Assembly: GCF_033958435.1 (NCBI RefSeq) | Contig: NC_134138.1 | Span: 2,120,001-2,184,000, forward strand | Direction of reading: 5' to 3' | Length of the DNA: 64,000 nt | From: Carettochelys insculpta | Lineage: Eukaryota; Chordata; Testudines; Carettochelyidae | Shown here: positions 11,890 through 24,757 of the stretch, in pieces | How positions within the stretch are numbered: position 1 is the stretch's first letter | Layout: the number at the start of each line of letters is the position of its first letter | Program-made: the position numbers and the translations under genes | The notes under the pieces: generated by a model | The model's input: the letters and a program-made list of their open reading frames with translations, nothing else | Databases searched by the model: none | What the model was told of the DNA's origin: nothing

Positions 11890-12246
11890 GGATCCCGAAC
11901 CATAGGTTGGGAATCCCTGCCTTAAAGTATTGCACGCCTCAGAAATTCTCGGATGGAGGGAGAAAAGTATTATACCAGCCTAAATATTATCTTGGTATTC
12001 TTGCCAGACTCCTGTCCCAAGGCAGTGTTGTTTGTCTTTTGGTAAGATAAAACTCTTGAATCTGGGTGGGCAGGGTACCTGTTATATCAGCTACCAAAAC
12101 CAATTTCTTCTGACCTCTGCTTCTCCACAACAGATTTAGACGTAAGATAACAGACTTTAGTCAGTCATCACTTCTATTATGGTGAGCAGAGTGATCCTTT
12201 TGCTACCAATAAACACACTTATGGCATTCCTGGGACAAATCACCAG

Positions 12247-12956
12247 AGCTGTGTCTACACGTGCACGCTACTTCGAAGTAGCGGCACTAACTTCGAAATA
12301 GCGCCCGTCACGTCTACACGCGTCGGGCGCTATTTCGAAGTTGAAATCGACGTTAGGCGGCGAGACGTCGAAGTCGCTAACCCCATGAGGGGATGGGAAT
12401 AGCGCCCTACTTCGACGTTCAACATCGAAGTAGGGACGTGTAGACGATCCGCGTCCCGCAACATCGAAATAGCGGGGTCCTCCATGGCGGCCATCAGCTG
12501 CGGGGTTGAGAGATACTCTCTCTCCAGCCCTTGCGGGGCTCTGTGGTCACCGTGGGCAGCAGCCCTTAGCCCAGGGCTTCTGTCTGCTGCTGCTGCAGCT
12601 GGGGGTCCGTGCTGCATATACAGGGTCTGCAACTAGTTGTTGGCTCTGTGTATCTTGCACTGTTTAATGAAAGTGTGTCTGGGAGGGGCCCTTTAAGGGA
12701 GCGACTTGCTGTTGAGTCCGCCCCGTGACCCTGTCTGCAGCTGTGCCTGGCTCCCTTATTTCGATGTGTGCTACTTTGGCGTGTAGACGTTCCCTCGCTG
12801 TGCCTATTTCGATGTTGGGCTGAGCAACGTCGAAGTTGAACATCGACGTTGCCAGCCCTGGAGGACGTGTAGACGTTATTCATCGAAATAGCCTATTTCG
12901 ATGTCGCAACATCGAAATAAGTTATTTCGAAGTCGGGTGCACGTGTAGACGTAGCC
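12247..12956 (+). mobile_element. Harbinger-like MITE, long form
   Basis: This 710-bp element lies between 3-bp duplications CAG (12244-12246 and 12957-12959). Its ends are AGCTGTGTCTACACGTGCAC and, read inward on the other strand, GGCTACGTCTACACGTGCAC. The terminal word GTCTACACG recurs several times inside, and the flanks are crowded with TTCGAA and ATCGAA. The middle (12480-12760) is a GC-rich segment without these words. A 3-bp duplication fits PIF/Harbinger, where TWA and CWG targets are known. No transposase is present. A second copy in opposite orientation lies at 32981-33662. Confidence 0.75.
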
Positions 12957-13049
12957 CAGATGTAATTAGGCTTAGTCACATATATGGTATATTTTATGAT
13001 ACCATTGGCTCCAAACTGATCCTGGTTGACAGAATTGACTCATAAGTTG

Positions 13050-14225
13050 AAAGATTGCCTGCTGTTAAATTACATAGTAATAAGTCTGCAGGACCAGATT
13101 GTATTAGCCCAAGAGTTGTTGGAAATTCACATTTGCAAGTGCAAAACTACTCACTGTAGCTTGTCATCGAACTCTGAAACAAACATCTGTACTAGATGAC
13201 TGGAAAGTAGCTAATGTAATGCCAATGTTAAATAAGGGCTTCAGAGTTGATTCTTGTCACTTGCAGACTGATAGGCCCAATGTAAATACTGGACAAATTG
13301 GTGTAAACTATAAAAACAAAACAGAATTATTAGGCACACAAACAAACACAATTTGATTATTGTAAAGGAAAGTCATGTTTCGCTAATCTATTAGAATATT
13401 TTGTGGCTGTCAGGAAGCACATGGACATAGCTGATCAAGTGAATAAGCTGTGCATGTATTTGCAGAAGTCTTTGAGAAGGTCACTCACCCAAGGCTCTTA
13501 AGGGAACCGAATAATCACAGGAGAGCAAGTATGAGAGCGGTAGCCGTATTAGTCTGTATCTTTGATTCCACTCAATACGGCTAAATACAGTGCCTTGCAT
13601 GGTGACAAGTATCAGCAAGGAATCTGTTCTTGTGCATCAATAATGGGTTAAGAGCTAGGAAGCAAAGAGTAAAAATAAATGGTCAGTTTCCCCAGTGGAG
13701 AGTGGTTACCAAGATTGTACTGGGACCTGTGTTGTTCAACATATTCGTTCATTATCTGAAAAAGGAAGTGAACAGTGAAATGGCAAATTTGCAGATGATC
13801 TAAAATTACTCAGGACAGTTAAGCCCACAGTTGTGTGCAGTGAGTTCTAGGAGAATGTCACAAAACTGGGTGACTGAGAAACATAATGTCAAATGAAGGA
13901 AACCCTATACTTAGAAGAAAAAAGTAATGTATGTTGGAAAAAATAATTCCAGTTACACATACACACAATGGTGATGGGACAGAGGGGGAATGTTGAGTAT
14001 TAAGAAGGAATAGAAAGTAAGGCAGATAATACCATAATGCAGTGCTTTATATCCCTGGTGCACCCACAGCTTGAATGCTGTGTCTGGTTTTGGTTGCCTC
14101 ATCTCAGAGAGGAAATTTGAAAGGATTCAGAGAAGAGAAACAAAAATGGTTGAGTATGGAACAGATTCTGTATGAGGAAAGGCTAAAATGATTAGTGCTG
14201 TTCATCTTGGAAAACAGATGACTAA
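13050..14225 (+). mobile_element. Degenerate CR1 LINE (reverse transcriptase part)
   Basis: Broken plus-strand frames read SAGPDCISPRVV near 13090, then VLGPVLFNIFVHYL near 13715, then a LVHPQLECCVWFWL-like segment near 14055 followed by FERIQRRETKMV. This order matches the reverse transcriptase and C-terminus of CR1 ORF2. Many stops and frameshifts show an old copy. A short AGACTAATACGGCTACC-like word (antisense, 13538-13554) is a Penelope-tail remnant within it. Confidence 0.6.
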
Positions 14226-14280
14226 GTGGTGGGGGAAATTGTACTTGGTATGGAAAAAGTGAATAGAGAAGTGTTCTTTA

Positions 14281-14571
14281 GGATTTGTCTACACTATGCA
14301 GTGTTTAATGATGTAACTGTTGCCACATCCATGCCACTAAAAGTTGCACAGTGTAGTCACTCTTTCGTTGACAGGAGAGCCAACAAACTTTCACCCCCAG
14401 TTAGTGGGATTAGCTTTGTCAGCAGGAGAGCTCTTCTGCTGACAAATCACTATGCACTCAGGCACTTGTCTGCAGAGCTTTTGTCTTTCCTGGGGATGCG
14501 TGCTTGCTTGCTTGCTCAACACCTCTGAAAAGGAAAACTTGTGTTGTTCATCTGCCTGTGTAGATAATGTC
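14281..14571 (+). mobile_element. Harbinger-like MITE, short form
   Basis: This 291-bp element is flanked by TTA on both sides (14278-14280 and 14572-14574), the classic PIF/Harbinger target. The ends GGATTTGTCTACAC and, on the opposite strand, GACATTATCTACAC are imperfect inverted repeats. It has no coding capacity. Confidence 0.55.
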
Positions 14572-17500
14572 TTACTGTCTCCGCAGGACAAAAACTAGTG
14601 GTCAACTGATGAAATCAGTAGGCAGTACTTTTGATATCAACAAGATGAAATATTTTTTCACACAGTGCACAGGTAACCTGTGGAAATGGTCACTATGGGA
14701 TGTTGTTGTTATGGCCAAAAGTATAACCACTTAGTTGGGAAAAAGAAAAGATCTAGGTAAAGTTAGTGGAAGATAGTCATTGTCTCCCCTTAGCCCACAA
14801 AGTTCATTACCAAATAAACAAAATTATTAGTTTTTAAGGTGCTGGACTGCTTGGGTGTTTGGTTTGGTTTTATTTTGTTTTTTTCTGTGTTAGCCAAAGT
14901 GGTCAGGATCAGTGTTCCCTATACACTGTGTACTTGTGCAGCCACTCAGGAGATATTCAGATGCTGCCTAGCTGATTAGCAGAGTGCCACACCTAGGTTT
15001 TTGTTTCTAGTGGTGGTGCACATAAATAAATCTATTCTGCACACAGATGGAAAATATTAGAGGGAATGTTGATCAGGATTGCAACTCTGTGCTCCAAGCA
15101 ACCCTAAATCTCTGACTGCCAGTCGGGAAGGAGAATGGATGGATCTCCAAAAGCCCTGTTTGGTAAACATTCCTTGAACCTCTGGTGCAGACCACTCTTG
15201 GAGACAAGATACTCATCTGTATGGGCTGTTGCTGTTAGCATATATGGCAGCTCTTAGATTCTTATGGGTTCCTGTCCTGGGAATCTACAGAGCAGTGGTG
15301 GGTAACCTGCAATCCTCAGGCCATATGCAGCCTGTCAGGGTTCTTTGTCCAGCCCACAAGACCTTTTGCTTACTGTTGTCAAGGTGCAGGGTTGCCAGAT
15401 TCTGCCGGTTTCCATCCACGTATTTTTTTTCCCCTGTTGGTGTTACAAAAGTGACATGCACATAAAACAAGGGCACATGAAGTGAGGTGGATGCTGATTG
15501 CACACATTGGATGCTGAGGGAGCACACAGCTCTCACAGTCAAAGTGCTGCTTTGGTTCACAAAGCACATCCTACGAATTCTAGGTGTACAAGCCCAGTTA
15601 GAAAAGTGGTCCTATCCTGGGACACCATCTTGTGGCCTACTGAGATGGAGGGGGGCCACTCGTGGCCCACCTGCTAGCCTAGGTAGGCCCCTTATTGCTC
15701 CAGAGCTTTGCTCACTGTAGTTGACAACTGTTTTGCAGTTGAAGGTACCTCCTGCTATTCCTGATTCTGAACACGCTAACTGGAGATTTAGAGAAAGGGG
15801 TTGGAGGGCTGAGTCCCTGCTCCGATGAGCAACAGCCTTACTAAAAAGCAAGAAGTCCAAGAGTGCATTTGGGTAGCAGGGAAACCACAAGAGTAGTTCC
15901 TGCCGGGTGATAGGAATGGACTAAAAGTAAAGGCTACAATATTTATGCCTTTACCCATTCTGTAATCTTCACACGTATACTTTGCTTTCTGCCTTTCCTA
16001 GTCTCTTCTAGACAAAGTTGCTGCCCAAGTCGAGGGTGTCTTTTGTGAACAGACTGTGTGGATGACGCCTCTGGCTGCAGTCTGCGCAGTAGGAGATGCG
16101 CAGGTCCTTCTTCACTCCCTTTCACTCTTTCTCCGTCATTATTCACTTGCTGATAATTCAGTAGGGGTACACACTCTAGGACATGCTCCTGGTACTCTGA
16201 TATGAAAAGCAGCCCAGAAGTGAGTAGTAATCTGCTATACAGAGTCCCATATATGCTACAATAATGAGATCCCAGATCCCAGAAATGGACCTAGCTGCAG
16301 TGTTTGCTCATTTTACGGACAGTGAGGCAGGAGCAAATCTCACATCAGAGAAATTGGCCAACGGTGGGAGAAAAGGATCTTTTATGACTCCAGGAAGAGA
16401 ACAAGAGAGAGAAACAGTGTGAAACTGAAATCAAATTAGGGATACTAAAGTCATTAACCACTAAACACACCTATAAGCCATATGCTTACTGGCTTGTTCA
16501 ATGGTTTCTCCCACAGTTGGCCAGTTTCTCAGATGAGAGATTTTTAGTCTTAATGTTTCACTAATATAGCATGGTGGTTTGCATAAATATTTGGATTGTA
16601 GCATTTGTTAGCTCACAGACTTGTTCTTGCCTCACTGTCAAATCATTTTTATTAGCTTTCAGCATCAGCCACACGTCTGGTCATGTAGCAGGATAATGAT
16701 CTTGTAACCTTGATTGGTTTCCTGTTCCATTATATAATTATCCTTTTTCTTTAGGGAAGCATTTCTGACTATGAATTTTTAAAGTTTACTGCTTAAACCA
16801 TTGCTGATTGGTCTTTCCTCCTTTACTACAGAGAAATGGTCCTTGCAGTGGGGAGCCCTGTCTCAGTTGCCTTTCTGTAGCAGCAAATCTACCTGGGTCT
16901 CTTCCATAACTGTGTGGAAGTATCATGGTCCCACTCATTCAGTGCAGTGCAGGGTTCCTGTAATGCCATCTATTTCTCTGGCTGTGGACATCTTCACTGT
17001 TCCTTTGCGGGGCAATAGCATTTTGCCTCATTTCCCCTAGTAGGACTTCTCTAGCAGCAGAATGGAACTGACATGGCAGCTCTAATTGATGAACTCCCTG
17101 CTCTTGTATCTAGGGCTTATACAGATGCCCCATTACCCAGGACAGGGGCTGGAAGGTAAGCCTGGGAGCTGCTGTCCTACAGCATTCAATGCACAGGGGG
17201 CCTCTTCCAGTTGTGGCAGCTTTGTGCTGCTGAAGCAGAGATGAGAATCAGGCTTCTAATGCTTTTGACTGAAAGCTGAGGTTCTTTGGGAAGTGCTGGG
17301 GAAGGCTAGCTCCCCAAGGAGAGCAAGGTGCTTGGCCTCAGAGAGGGGATTTGCTGAGACCTATGAGGAAAATAAATTAGTTTTTAAAGCAAGTCTTTGG
17401 GTATGGTCTTAATTACAGCTGGGTATGTGCTTGATTTTGCTGAGGTGGGAAGTGGGTCACCTGCACTCTGTATGCTTTATTGTCAACAGTAAAATCTCTC

Positions 17501-20109
17501 CACAGCTGGAGTCTAATTGGTCTGTGCAGTGAGCTCAGAGCTCAAAGGTTCCTTCTGGGACTCTTCCCACAAGTCTTTTAGCCAGTTACGCATTTGGCAC
17601 AAATTGCTGTTTCTTGAATTTTACCTTCTGACGAGTATCTTGCTCTTGAGGCAATAATTTTTTTCTTTCTTCTGTTGGTGAAAGAGACAAGTTTTCGAGC
17701 TACACAGAGCTCTTCAGGTCTGGGAAGGGCACTCTGTGAGCGTCACAGCTAAATACAAGGTGGAACGTATTGTTTAGAAGACATAATTACTGCAAATTTA
17801 GGTCCCGTTGTTTTGGGGGGTTATTCTATTTAATTTTTCCTCAGAATTTTTCAATGTTTGTTTACTACAACAACAAAAACAGATGAAAATGGTAGGAAAA
17901 TATTGTGGTTTATTTTCATGGACAGAAGGATAGGTGAGAAGTGTAGATTCATGATTTGATGAACTGGACTCAATGTGGTTTGTTGCAGAACTAAAACAGA
18001 ACTCAAAACTAGTTCCACCTCCAAGTTAAAAAAAAAATATTTCTAATCCACAAGTAAAACTTCATTTCAATAAACAGTTTACCATTTTAGGTTTAGAACT
18101 GTTTTACCTTATAAACATTTACGTTTAATAATTGGGCCACCCCATTTGAGGAGCATACAGATACTCAGCTTTGTCCTTTTCTCCTGTTTTTTGTTTTTTA
18201 CAACTTTTGAATACTTCCTTGTTTTCTGAAACAGATTTTTGTTTTCTTCCCATTTGAATGTGTCATATCTTTAAACCATTACCAACCCACTTGAATTACA
18301 TATGTGGTGGGCATGCAACTCATCAGGACATTCAGGTGCATGCATACTTTGGAGCTTGAGTGTGTGCCTGTTTGTGTCTCCTCTACTAATATATTGCATG
18401 ACTTCAACAGGCAGCTTTTGGTATACACATAGCGTAATGTATTATCCTACTACTTTATGTTCATATTATGCAATATATTGTACTTTCCTAATTAGTTATG
18501 TGTTTATGTATTTGAATGGTACAACACCATGGTAGAAATAGGGCAAAGAAACAATACCTTTTTTGGTAAAACTCAGGATTTCTTCAGTTAAAAACCAGTT
18601 GAAACTAAAAATGAAGGAGCTTCCACACACTGCAGAAGACACTAGAATGAAGTGGCCTGTCAGTACAGTTGCAGTCAGAGGACAAAAAAAGTTTAGTGGC
18701 TGACAGGTTTTTTGTAATGAGCCATAAATTCAATGTATCTGCTCAGTTCGTGAGTGTTAGCGTCTAGCCCAGGCAGGAGCTGAAGCTGCCAGGTGTGTCT
18801 TTGGAAGGTGCTGTGCAGGCTTCTGTCACAGGCAGGGATTGAGAGGTCAGAGCTGAAGGGATCATGGTATGAAGTGTTTGCTCTTTGGTCATACGGTGTG
18901 TTCTGTCTTTTTATCATTTTCCTGTTCAAGTGTATTGGAGAGTTCAGTGGTTGTCTGGTTTCGCCCACTGTGGTAGTGTTGGGGCACTTAGTGCCCTGCC
19001 TGAGGTTTGCACACATTGTGAAAGGCTGTGTACAACCCATGGATCTTGAAGGGTGTGCCCTGAGTGGGTTGAGCATCCTGGCAGTGGAGGCATGTCTGGA
19101 GGTTTTGTAGTGGTTGTTCTGGGTGAGGCTGGTCCCACTTTAAGTTGGTATCCTGGTGTGTGGGAGTGTGCTTCTGATGATGAGGTTGAGTACTTTCATC
19201 CAGAAGAGTGGGTTCAGGAAAAATTTCTGTCAGAATTTGGTCCCTATCAGTTATGGATTGTAATTGTTTAATATTTTATTTTCTCTGAACAGTCCAAGTA
19301 TCTCTACAATGCTCCGTCACCTGGCTCATACAGCCCTTTCAGATGCCAACTCAATCCCTCAGAGTTTGGCTGACTGCATTTCAGATTATGGTAGCTCAAA
19401 TTACAGCTAATGTGCAGCCTGTTGGCCTTATCCAGCCCAGGGGACAGTTGAATGCAGTCAGGTGGGGGTGGGGGGAATAGGGGTAGGAACTGAAGTTCTC
19501 AAGCCTTGTCCTTGAAGCATATGCTACCACCTATTCCCTAACTGTCTCCTGCAGGGCTCTTGCCCTCTCCCTGTAGGCACCATTAGAGAGTAGCTCTGGT
19601 CTGTTTTCCTTTAGGTCTCAACATCCAAAAGTCTTCTCTTTGTTCATTATTGTCTGGAGTTGTAAAGCCTTGTAACTAGACCTCCGGGACTCAGACAATG
19701 GCTTTTTGACAAAGAGGGTTTCTCTCTGTGGTGTTGCCAGTCTCTCAGTAGCTTCCCGAGATGAGTTCAGTTAGCAAATCCCTTCCTTACCGATCTCCCT
19801 GCAGTCAAGGGCCACTGGATGCTTTCAAAGTAGACTGTGGAGAGGGCTCCTTAGGACAGGGCACTCCCTGAGATGCTGTCCTGGGCCTAAGGCTACCAAA
19901 GCTGCATGCAGCTGTTTGCTTATCAGTCAGGGACCGCTTCGCCTCCTTTGTGTTGGGATTACAGTTGGTTTTCAGTTGCATGGAAGCTGTGTATGTGTTG
20001 GGATTTTTTGGCTGTGCTTTTCACCCTTGTCATGGATATGACATCAGTGGCAGGAGGCTTACTTTAAGCAGGGCTCCAGGTGGCAGGTGGTGGTTTAAGC
20101 ACCGTGTTG
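14572..20109. other. Intronic stretch, few recognisable repeats
   Basis: Mostly AT-rich unique-looking DNA. A hAT-like candidate starts near 15294 (CAGTGGTGGGTAACCTGC), without a confirmed second end. A 'cgagctacacagagctcttc' repeat lies near 17698. At 18690-19240 the minus strand has frameshifted open frames (containing PNTTTVGETRQPLNS) that look like an old repeat-derived protein I cannot place. No exon of a host gene was recognised. Confidence 0.4.
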
Positions 20110-21230
20110 CTTAACCCAACTCAGAAGGTCTTTGAAGATTGAGCACCCAGAAGTATACCCTAATAATAAGGTACAGGGGGAAAAAAGCTAATGTTGTTGT
20201 GCCAGTTTTCAGAAAGGGTAAACAAGGTGACCAGGGTAATAGGTCTGTCAGCCCGACACTAATCCTGGGCAAGATAAAAGAGCAATTGATGTAAGATTTG
20301 ATTAATAACTACGTAAAGGCGTTTGCTGTAATTAATGCAAATCATCATGGGCTCATTCAGTTATCAAACTAACTTGATATCTTGTTTTGATCAGATTACA
20401 AGTTTGCTTGATAGAGGTGGAACTGTTGCTATACTGTACATAGATTTCTGTGAGGTGTTCGACTTGATACCTCCCAACATTCTGATGAAAAACTCTGAAT
20501 GATACAGTCTCAGGGTGCACACTTACTGAATTAACGTCTGGCTGATTCTTGTTACACTTTGGCCGTGTCTACACTAGCCCCAAACTTCGAAATGGCCATG
20601 TAAATAACCATTTCGAAGTTTACTAATGAAGCGCTGAAATACATATTCAGCGCCTCATTAGCATGCGGGCGGCCGCGGCACTTAGAAATTGACACGGCTC
20701 GCCGCTGCGCGGCTCGTCCCGACGGGGCTCCTTTTCGAAAGGACCCCGCCTACTTCAAAGTCCCCTTATTCCTGTGAGCAGATGGGAATAAGGGGACTTT
20801 GAAGTAGGCGGGGTCCTTTCGAAAAGGAGCCCCGTCGGGACGAGCCGCATCAATTTCAAAGTGCTGCGGCCGCCCGCATGCTAATGAGGCGCTGAATACA
20901 TATTCAGCGCTTCATTAGTAAACTTCGAAATGGTTATTTACATGGCCATTTTGAAGTTTGGGGCTAGTGTAGACACGGCCTTTGAGACTAAATAGGGAAC
21001 TGCCATTGTGCAAGTGTGTTTCCTGAGGGATCTTGAGGGGAACAGGTTCTTGGCTTCGGGTTATTGAACACTTTTATGTCACTGATAAAATTTATAGAAG
21101 ATCCAGAATTGGTTACATGGCAAATGATAACGTAGACAAGTCACTGATACAGAGCAATCCAGCTCACTTGAGAAGTTGGATACAAGCATACAGTGTGTGT
21201 TTTAATATGCTAAATATACAAGTTTAGGAG
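20110..21230 (+). mobile_element. Degenerate CR1 LINE split by a foldback element
   Basis: The plus strand carries a decayed reverse-transcriptase reading: VFRKGKQGDQGNRSVSPTL near 20207, then a block resembling the catalytic A motif (VHRFL*GVRLDT near 20440, cf. VDFSKAFDLV). It is interrupted at 20561-20980 by a 420-bp inverted-repeat element and seems to resume after it. Stops are frequent. Confidence 0.5.
20561..20980. mobile_element. 420-bp near-perfect foldback MITE
   Basis: The ends GGCCGTGTCTACACTAGCCC are inverted repeats. The two arms stay complementary almost to the centre near 20770, where CTTATTCC and GGAATAAG flank a short loop. The immediate flanks are TTT on both sides, consistent with a 3-bp duplication. 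The terminus is shared with the elements at 12247, 32981 and 34250, so it probably belongs to the same PIF/Harbinger-like group. There is no open frame of note. Confidence 0.8.
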
Positions 21231-22430
21231 CAAAGACTGACGGCCATGCTTATAGGATGGGAGACTGGCCTGAGAAGCAGGGGCTGTGTCCACTGCTTGA
21301 CCCCCAATTGTTTTCCAGTCAGCTGAATGTGAACGTCCTGTGTGACACTTTTGGCCACAAAGACTAACATCAGAATGGCCATAGTGAGTCAGACCAGCGT
21401 TTCAGCTATTCCATCTCCTCACAGTGGCTGAGACCTCTGTGTGCTAATGTAGCAGTATTACCCAAGTATCGTTTCCATGCTTGAGGCTGTGGCATTTGGC
21501 CTGCAACGTTCTCACTGCTAGGTTCCCTCCCCCCCCGCCATGGCTGTTCCTTGCAGTAGCCGATGTCACAACAAGGAGAGTGTATTCTTGTGCAGTCTGA
21601 GGCTGCCTCCCCAGCCTGTAGTAGCCGTTCTCACAGTGTGTCCCAGATCAGGTTTGTAGGTTTCTTATGACTCTTCCCCCTTCCTGGAGATGACAGGCAG
21701 GACCTTCAGATGTACTTGCAATCTGAAGCATGATGTAGTATATGTTTTGGTTTGACAGTGCTGCTGAGCCAGGACCAAATTAGTCCTAGACGATTGTGAA
21801 AGTATTTTTGTGGTCACTAGATTTCTGGTACATCTTGCTCATTTAGCAGCTACTTCTCTGCCTGAGAGCCTGTCTTTCCCTGCTGAGGACTCATTCATTT
21901 CTCCTCCTGGTCCGAGAACCGCTGGCGCCATTAAAGAGTTTGGACGGGACTGATCCAGGCACTGCTGGGAAATGCAGGATTCTACCTGTTGGGGGACTGA
22001 CATGGCAAGTGTCTGCACCCAGGAGAGACTGGGCTGGGGAATCCAAGGGGTCGCAGACTCCTGAAAGAAAAGTTGGGGTTCCTGAGGACTTGTTCATTGC
22101 TGTGGCTTGGCCCCTTGGTGAGAGTTTCCCACCCCAGCGTGGGAGGTGGTTAGCTGCTGTGGCGTTCCTGTGAGGCAAGGAGCTGCATCCTGGAGTGTCT
22201 GTGCGGAGATCTGCTGCCTTTCCCTTGACCTGGCACCCTGTGGCCTCTGTGATGCTCGGGCTGGAGAGTGGCTGTTCTTTGCAGGTTCCCTGGGGCTGTC
22301 TGGGGGAGCACAGTCAGGGTTGCATAGTACTGCTAAGGCTCTGCATGTCTGTGCCTGGCAAGTGCCTGTGTTAATTTCTCTTCCCCCCCCCCGCCCCCCG
22401 CGCGCCCAGGGCTTTGTCTGGAGAACAAAC
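21231..22430. other. No gene recognised
   Basis: A CR1-like word (AGAATGGCCATAGTGAGTCA) lies at 21372. Otherwise this is unique-looking intronic DNA with short non-coding frames. Confidence 0.4.
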
Positions 22431-22432
22431 CA

Positions 22433-22645
22433 GCAGTCAAGTAGCACTTGAAAGACTAACCAAATAACTTACTATGGGATGAGCTTTTGTGGGGTAAACC
22501 CACTTCTTCCAGATACTTCCAGATCTGAAGAAGTGGGTCTCCCCACAAAAGCTCATCTCCTAGTAAGTTATTTGGTTAGTCTTTAAAGTGCTATATGATT
22601 GCTGGTTTGTTTTGTGAAGCTACAGGGTAACACGTGACCTCTCTG
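22433..22645. mobile_element. Palindromic Penelope-like tail
   Basis: ACAAACCAGCAGTCAAGTAG...GACTAACCAAATAACTTACT on the left is complementary to AGTAAGTTATTTGGTTAGTC...TTGCTGGTTTGT on the right, around a centre near 22515. The arms are the 3' tail of the Penelope-like family (GAAGAAGTGGGTC...CCACAAAAGCTCAT) in opposite orientation. The hammerhead-like core present in other copies is damaged here. Confidence 0.65.
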
Positions 22646-22785
22646 GGACTCTGTCCAGAGAAGAATATCAGCAGCCTCAGTCCTCCATGTGGTGCAACCT
22701 GGCTGGGCCTCCAAGCCTCCACAGCTGCCCTCTCTTTGACCTTGCTGGGTGGGAGGGTGGGTTTCCTGGTCTGGCATTGTGCTCT

Positions 22786-24757
22786 TGAGTAACCATGGAG
22801 GACAGCCTATCTTGTGGAGCAGTTTGAACAGACCATCCCTGCTGACCAAGTCAAAAGCCTTGGTCAAGTCGATGAAGGCTATATAGAGTGGCTTTCTCTG
22901 CTCCCTGCACTTCTCCTGAAGCTGTCTTAGAGAGAAGACCATGTCAATGGTAGACCTCTCTGCACGGAATCTGCACTGCGATTCGGGGTACACCCTCTCA
23001 GCAATCTTCTGGAGTCTGCCAAGGATGACGCGAGCGAACAGTTTACCAGTGACACTTAGGAGGGAGATTCCACGGTAGTTGTTGCAGTCGCTTCTGTCTC
23101 CTTTGTTCTTATACAACGTTACAATGTTAGCGTCGCGCATATCCTGTGGAACCTCACCCTCTTTCCAGCACAGGCACAGCAGCTCATGCAGGGGTTCCAG
23201 GAGTGTGTCCATGGCACATTTGATTACCTCTGGTGGTACCATCCTGACCAGGGGCCTTTCCTGCTGCCATGCTGTCGATGGCTGCCTTCAGTTCATCCAC
23301 AGTCGGTTCTTGATCCAGTTCGTCCATTACTGGTAGGAGCTCGACAGCATCGAGGGCTACGTCAACCACAACATTCTCGCATGAGTACAGCTCGGAGTAG
23401 CGCTCGACCCAGCGCTCCATCTGTTTGGCTTTGTCAGCGATGACTTCACCAGATTTGGATTTCAGAGGTGCCATCTTGTTCTGGGTGGGTCCTAATGCCT
23501 CCTTCATACCCTCGTACATTCCTCTGAGATTACCAAAGTCGGCACAGGTCTGGATGCTGCTGCATAACTGGAGCCAGTGGTTGTTGGCACAGCGCCTGGC
23601 TGTCTGCTGTACTGTTCTTCTGGCCTTTCTAAGCGCTAGCTGGGTACTCTGGCTCGGTGAGCGTTTGTACTCCAGGAGTGCAGCGCGCTTCTTTTCAATG
23701 ACTGGAATCATCTCATCAGAGTTAGCTTCGAAGCAGTCGTTAGTGTGTCTAGCTCTTCTTCCAAACACCGACAAGGCCATGTTGTAAACTGTATCTCTCA
23801 GATGTTGCCATTTGGATGGCGCATCGGCGCCCCTAGGGCCGCTGCGCAGATTTTCCTGGAGAGGGTCTCTGAACTTTTCAGCTTTCTCCGAGTTTGCCGT
23901 CTTTCTGGCGTCAATGCGGGGCCTTCCAGCAGGTTTAGAGCGGTGCAGCTTCTTGGGTCTCAGCTTGAGCTTCGAGCAAACTAGCAAGTGATCTGTATCA
24001 CAGTCAGCACTATGATAGCTGCGTGTCAGAAGGATGTTTTTGAGGTTATTACGCCTAGTGATGACCACGTCTAGTTGGTGCCAGTGCTTCGAGCGTGGGT
24101 CTCTCCACGACACTCTGTGCTGTGGCTTTGTTCCGAAGAATGTGTTTGTGATGCACAGATTGTGGTACGTGCACAGTTCAAGGAGACGCTGTCCATTGTC
24201 ATTCATTTTTCCCACACCGAAGTGTCCTAAGCAGGAAGGCCATGAGGCCCAATCAGCTCCGACTCTTGCATTGAAGTCACCCAAGACGTACAGTTGTTCA
24301 CAAGCAGGTATTTGCGCTACAGCAGCACTAAGCACGTCATAGAACTTGTCTTTTACTTCCAGTGCGGCGTACAGGGTTGGGGCATAAGCGCTGATCAGGT
24401 GGACAGGACCGGTGCACGTTTGAAGCGTGATCTGAAGAAGTCTTTCTGATCCGCCCATGACTATATCAACCATTTGTAGAAGGGTGTTTCTGACAGCGAA
24501 GCCAACACCATGCTCTCTGGGTTCATCTTGGGCTTTACCCTGCCAGAAAAAGGTGTAGTCCTTTTCCTTTAGAGATCCCGAAACTGCAAGTCGCGTCTCT
24601 TGCAGTGCAGCGATATCAACTCGGAGCCTTTTCAGTTCCTCATTGATGACAGCGGTCTTGCGGGTGTCACTGATGGCCTGAAGATCTTCAGTCAAGCCGG
24701 TCAGCATGGTCCGCACATTCCAGCAAGCAAGGTTAAATTGTTGATGTTTCTCATTTC
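22786..24757 (-). mobile_element. LINE, inverted 5' arm: AP endonuclease and RT N-half
   Basis: Read on the minus strand, the arm starts with an apurinic-type endonuclease (ACWNVRTML near the 5' end, then IAALQETRL, LGDFNARVG and CDTDHLLV). It continues into the reverse transcriptase N-half (AAGKAPGQDG, YRGISLLSVTGK, and catalytic motif A in AFIDLTKAFDLV). It stops abruptly after the codons for CPPWLL at 22786. One frameshift lies near 23235, so it is a dead copy. The missing rest of the RT is not deleted: it lies on the plus strand from 24758. The element's clade was not assigned. The protein resembles the endonuclease-RT family often mislabelled craniofacial development protein 2-like. Confidence 0.9.

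Noticed and set aside
15294..15740. hAT transposon
   Set aside because: The left end resembles a hAT terminus (CAGTGGTGGG), but no matching right end or 8-bp duplication was found.
18690..19240. Minus-strand 127-codon frame as a host exon
   Set aside because: It is broken by stops and lacks splice sites in phase with neighbours. It looks like an old repeat-derived protein, but I could not identify the family.
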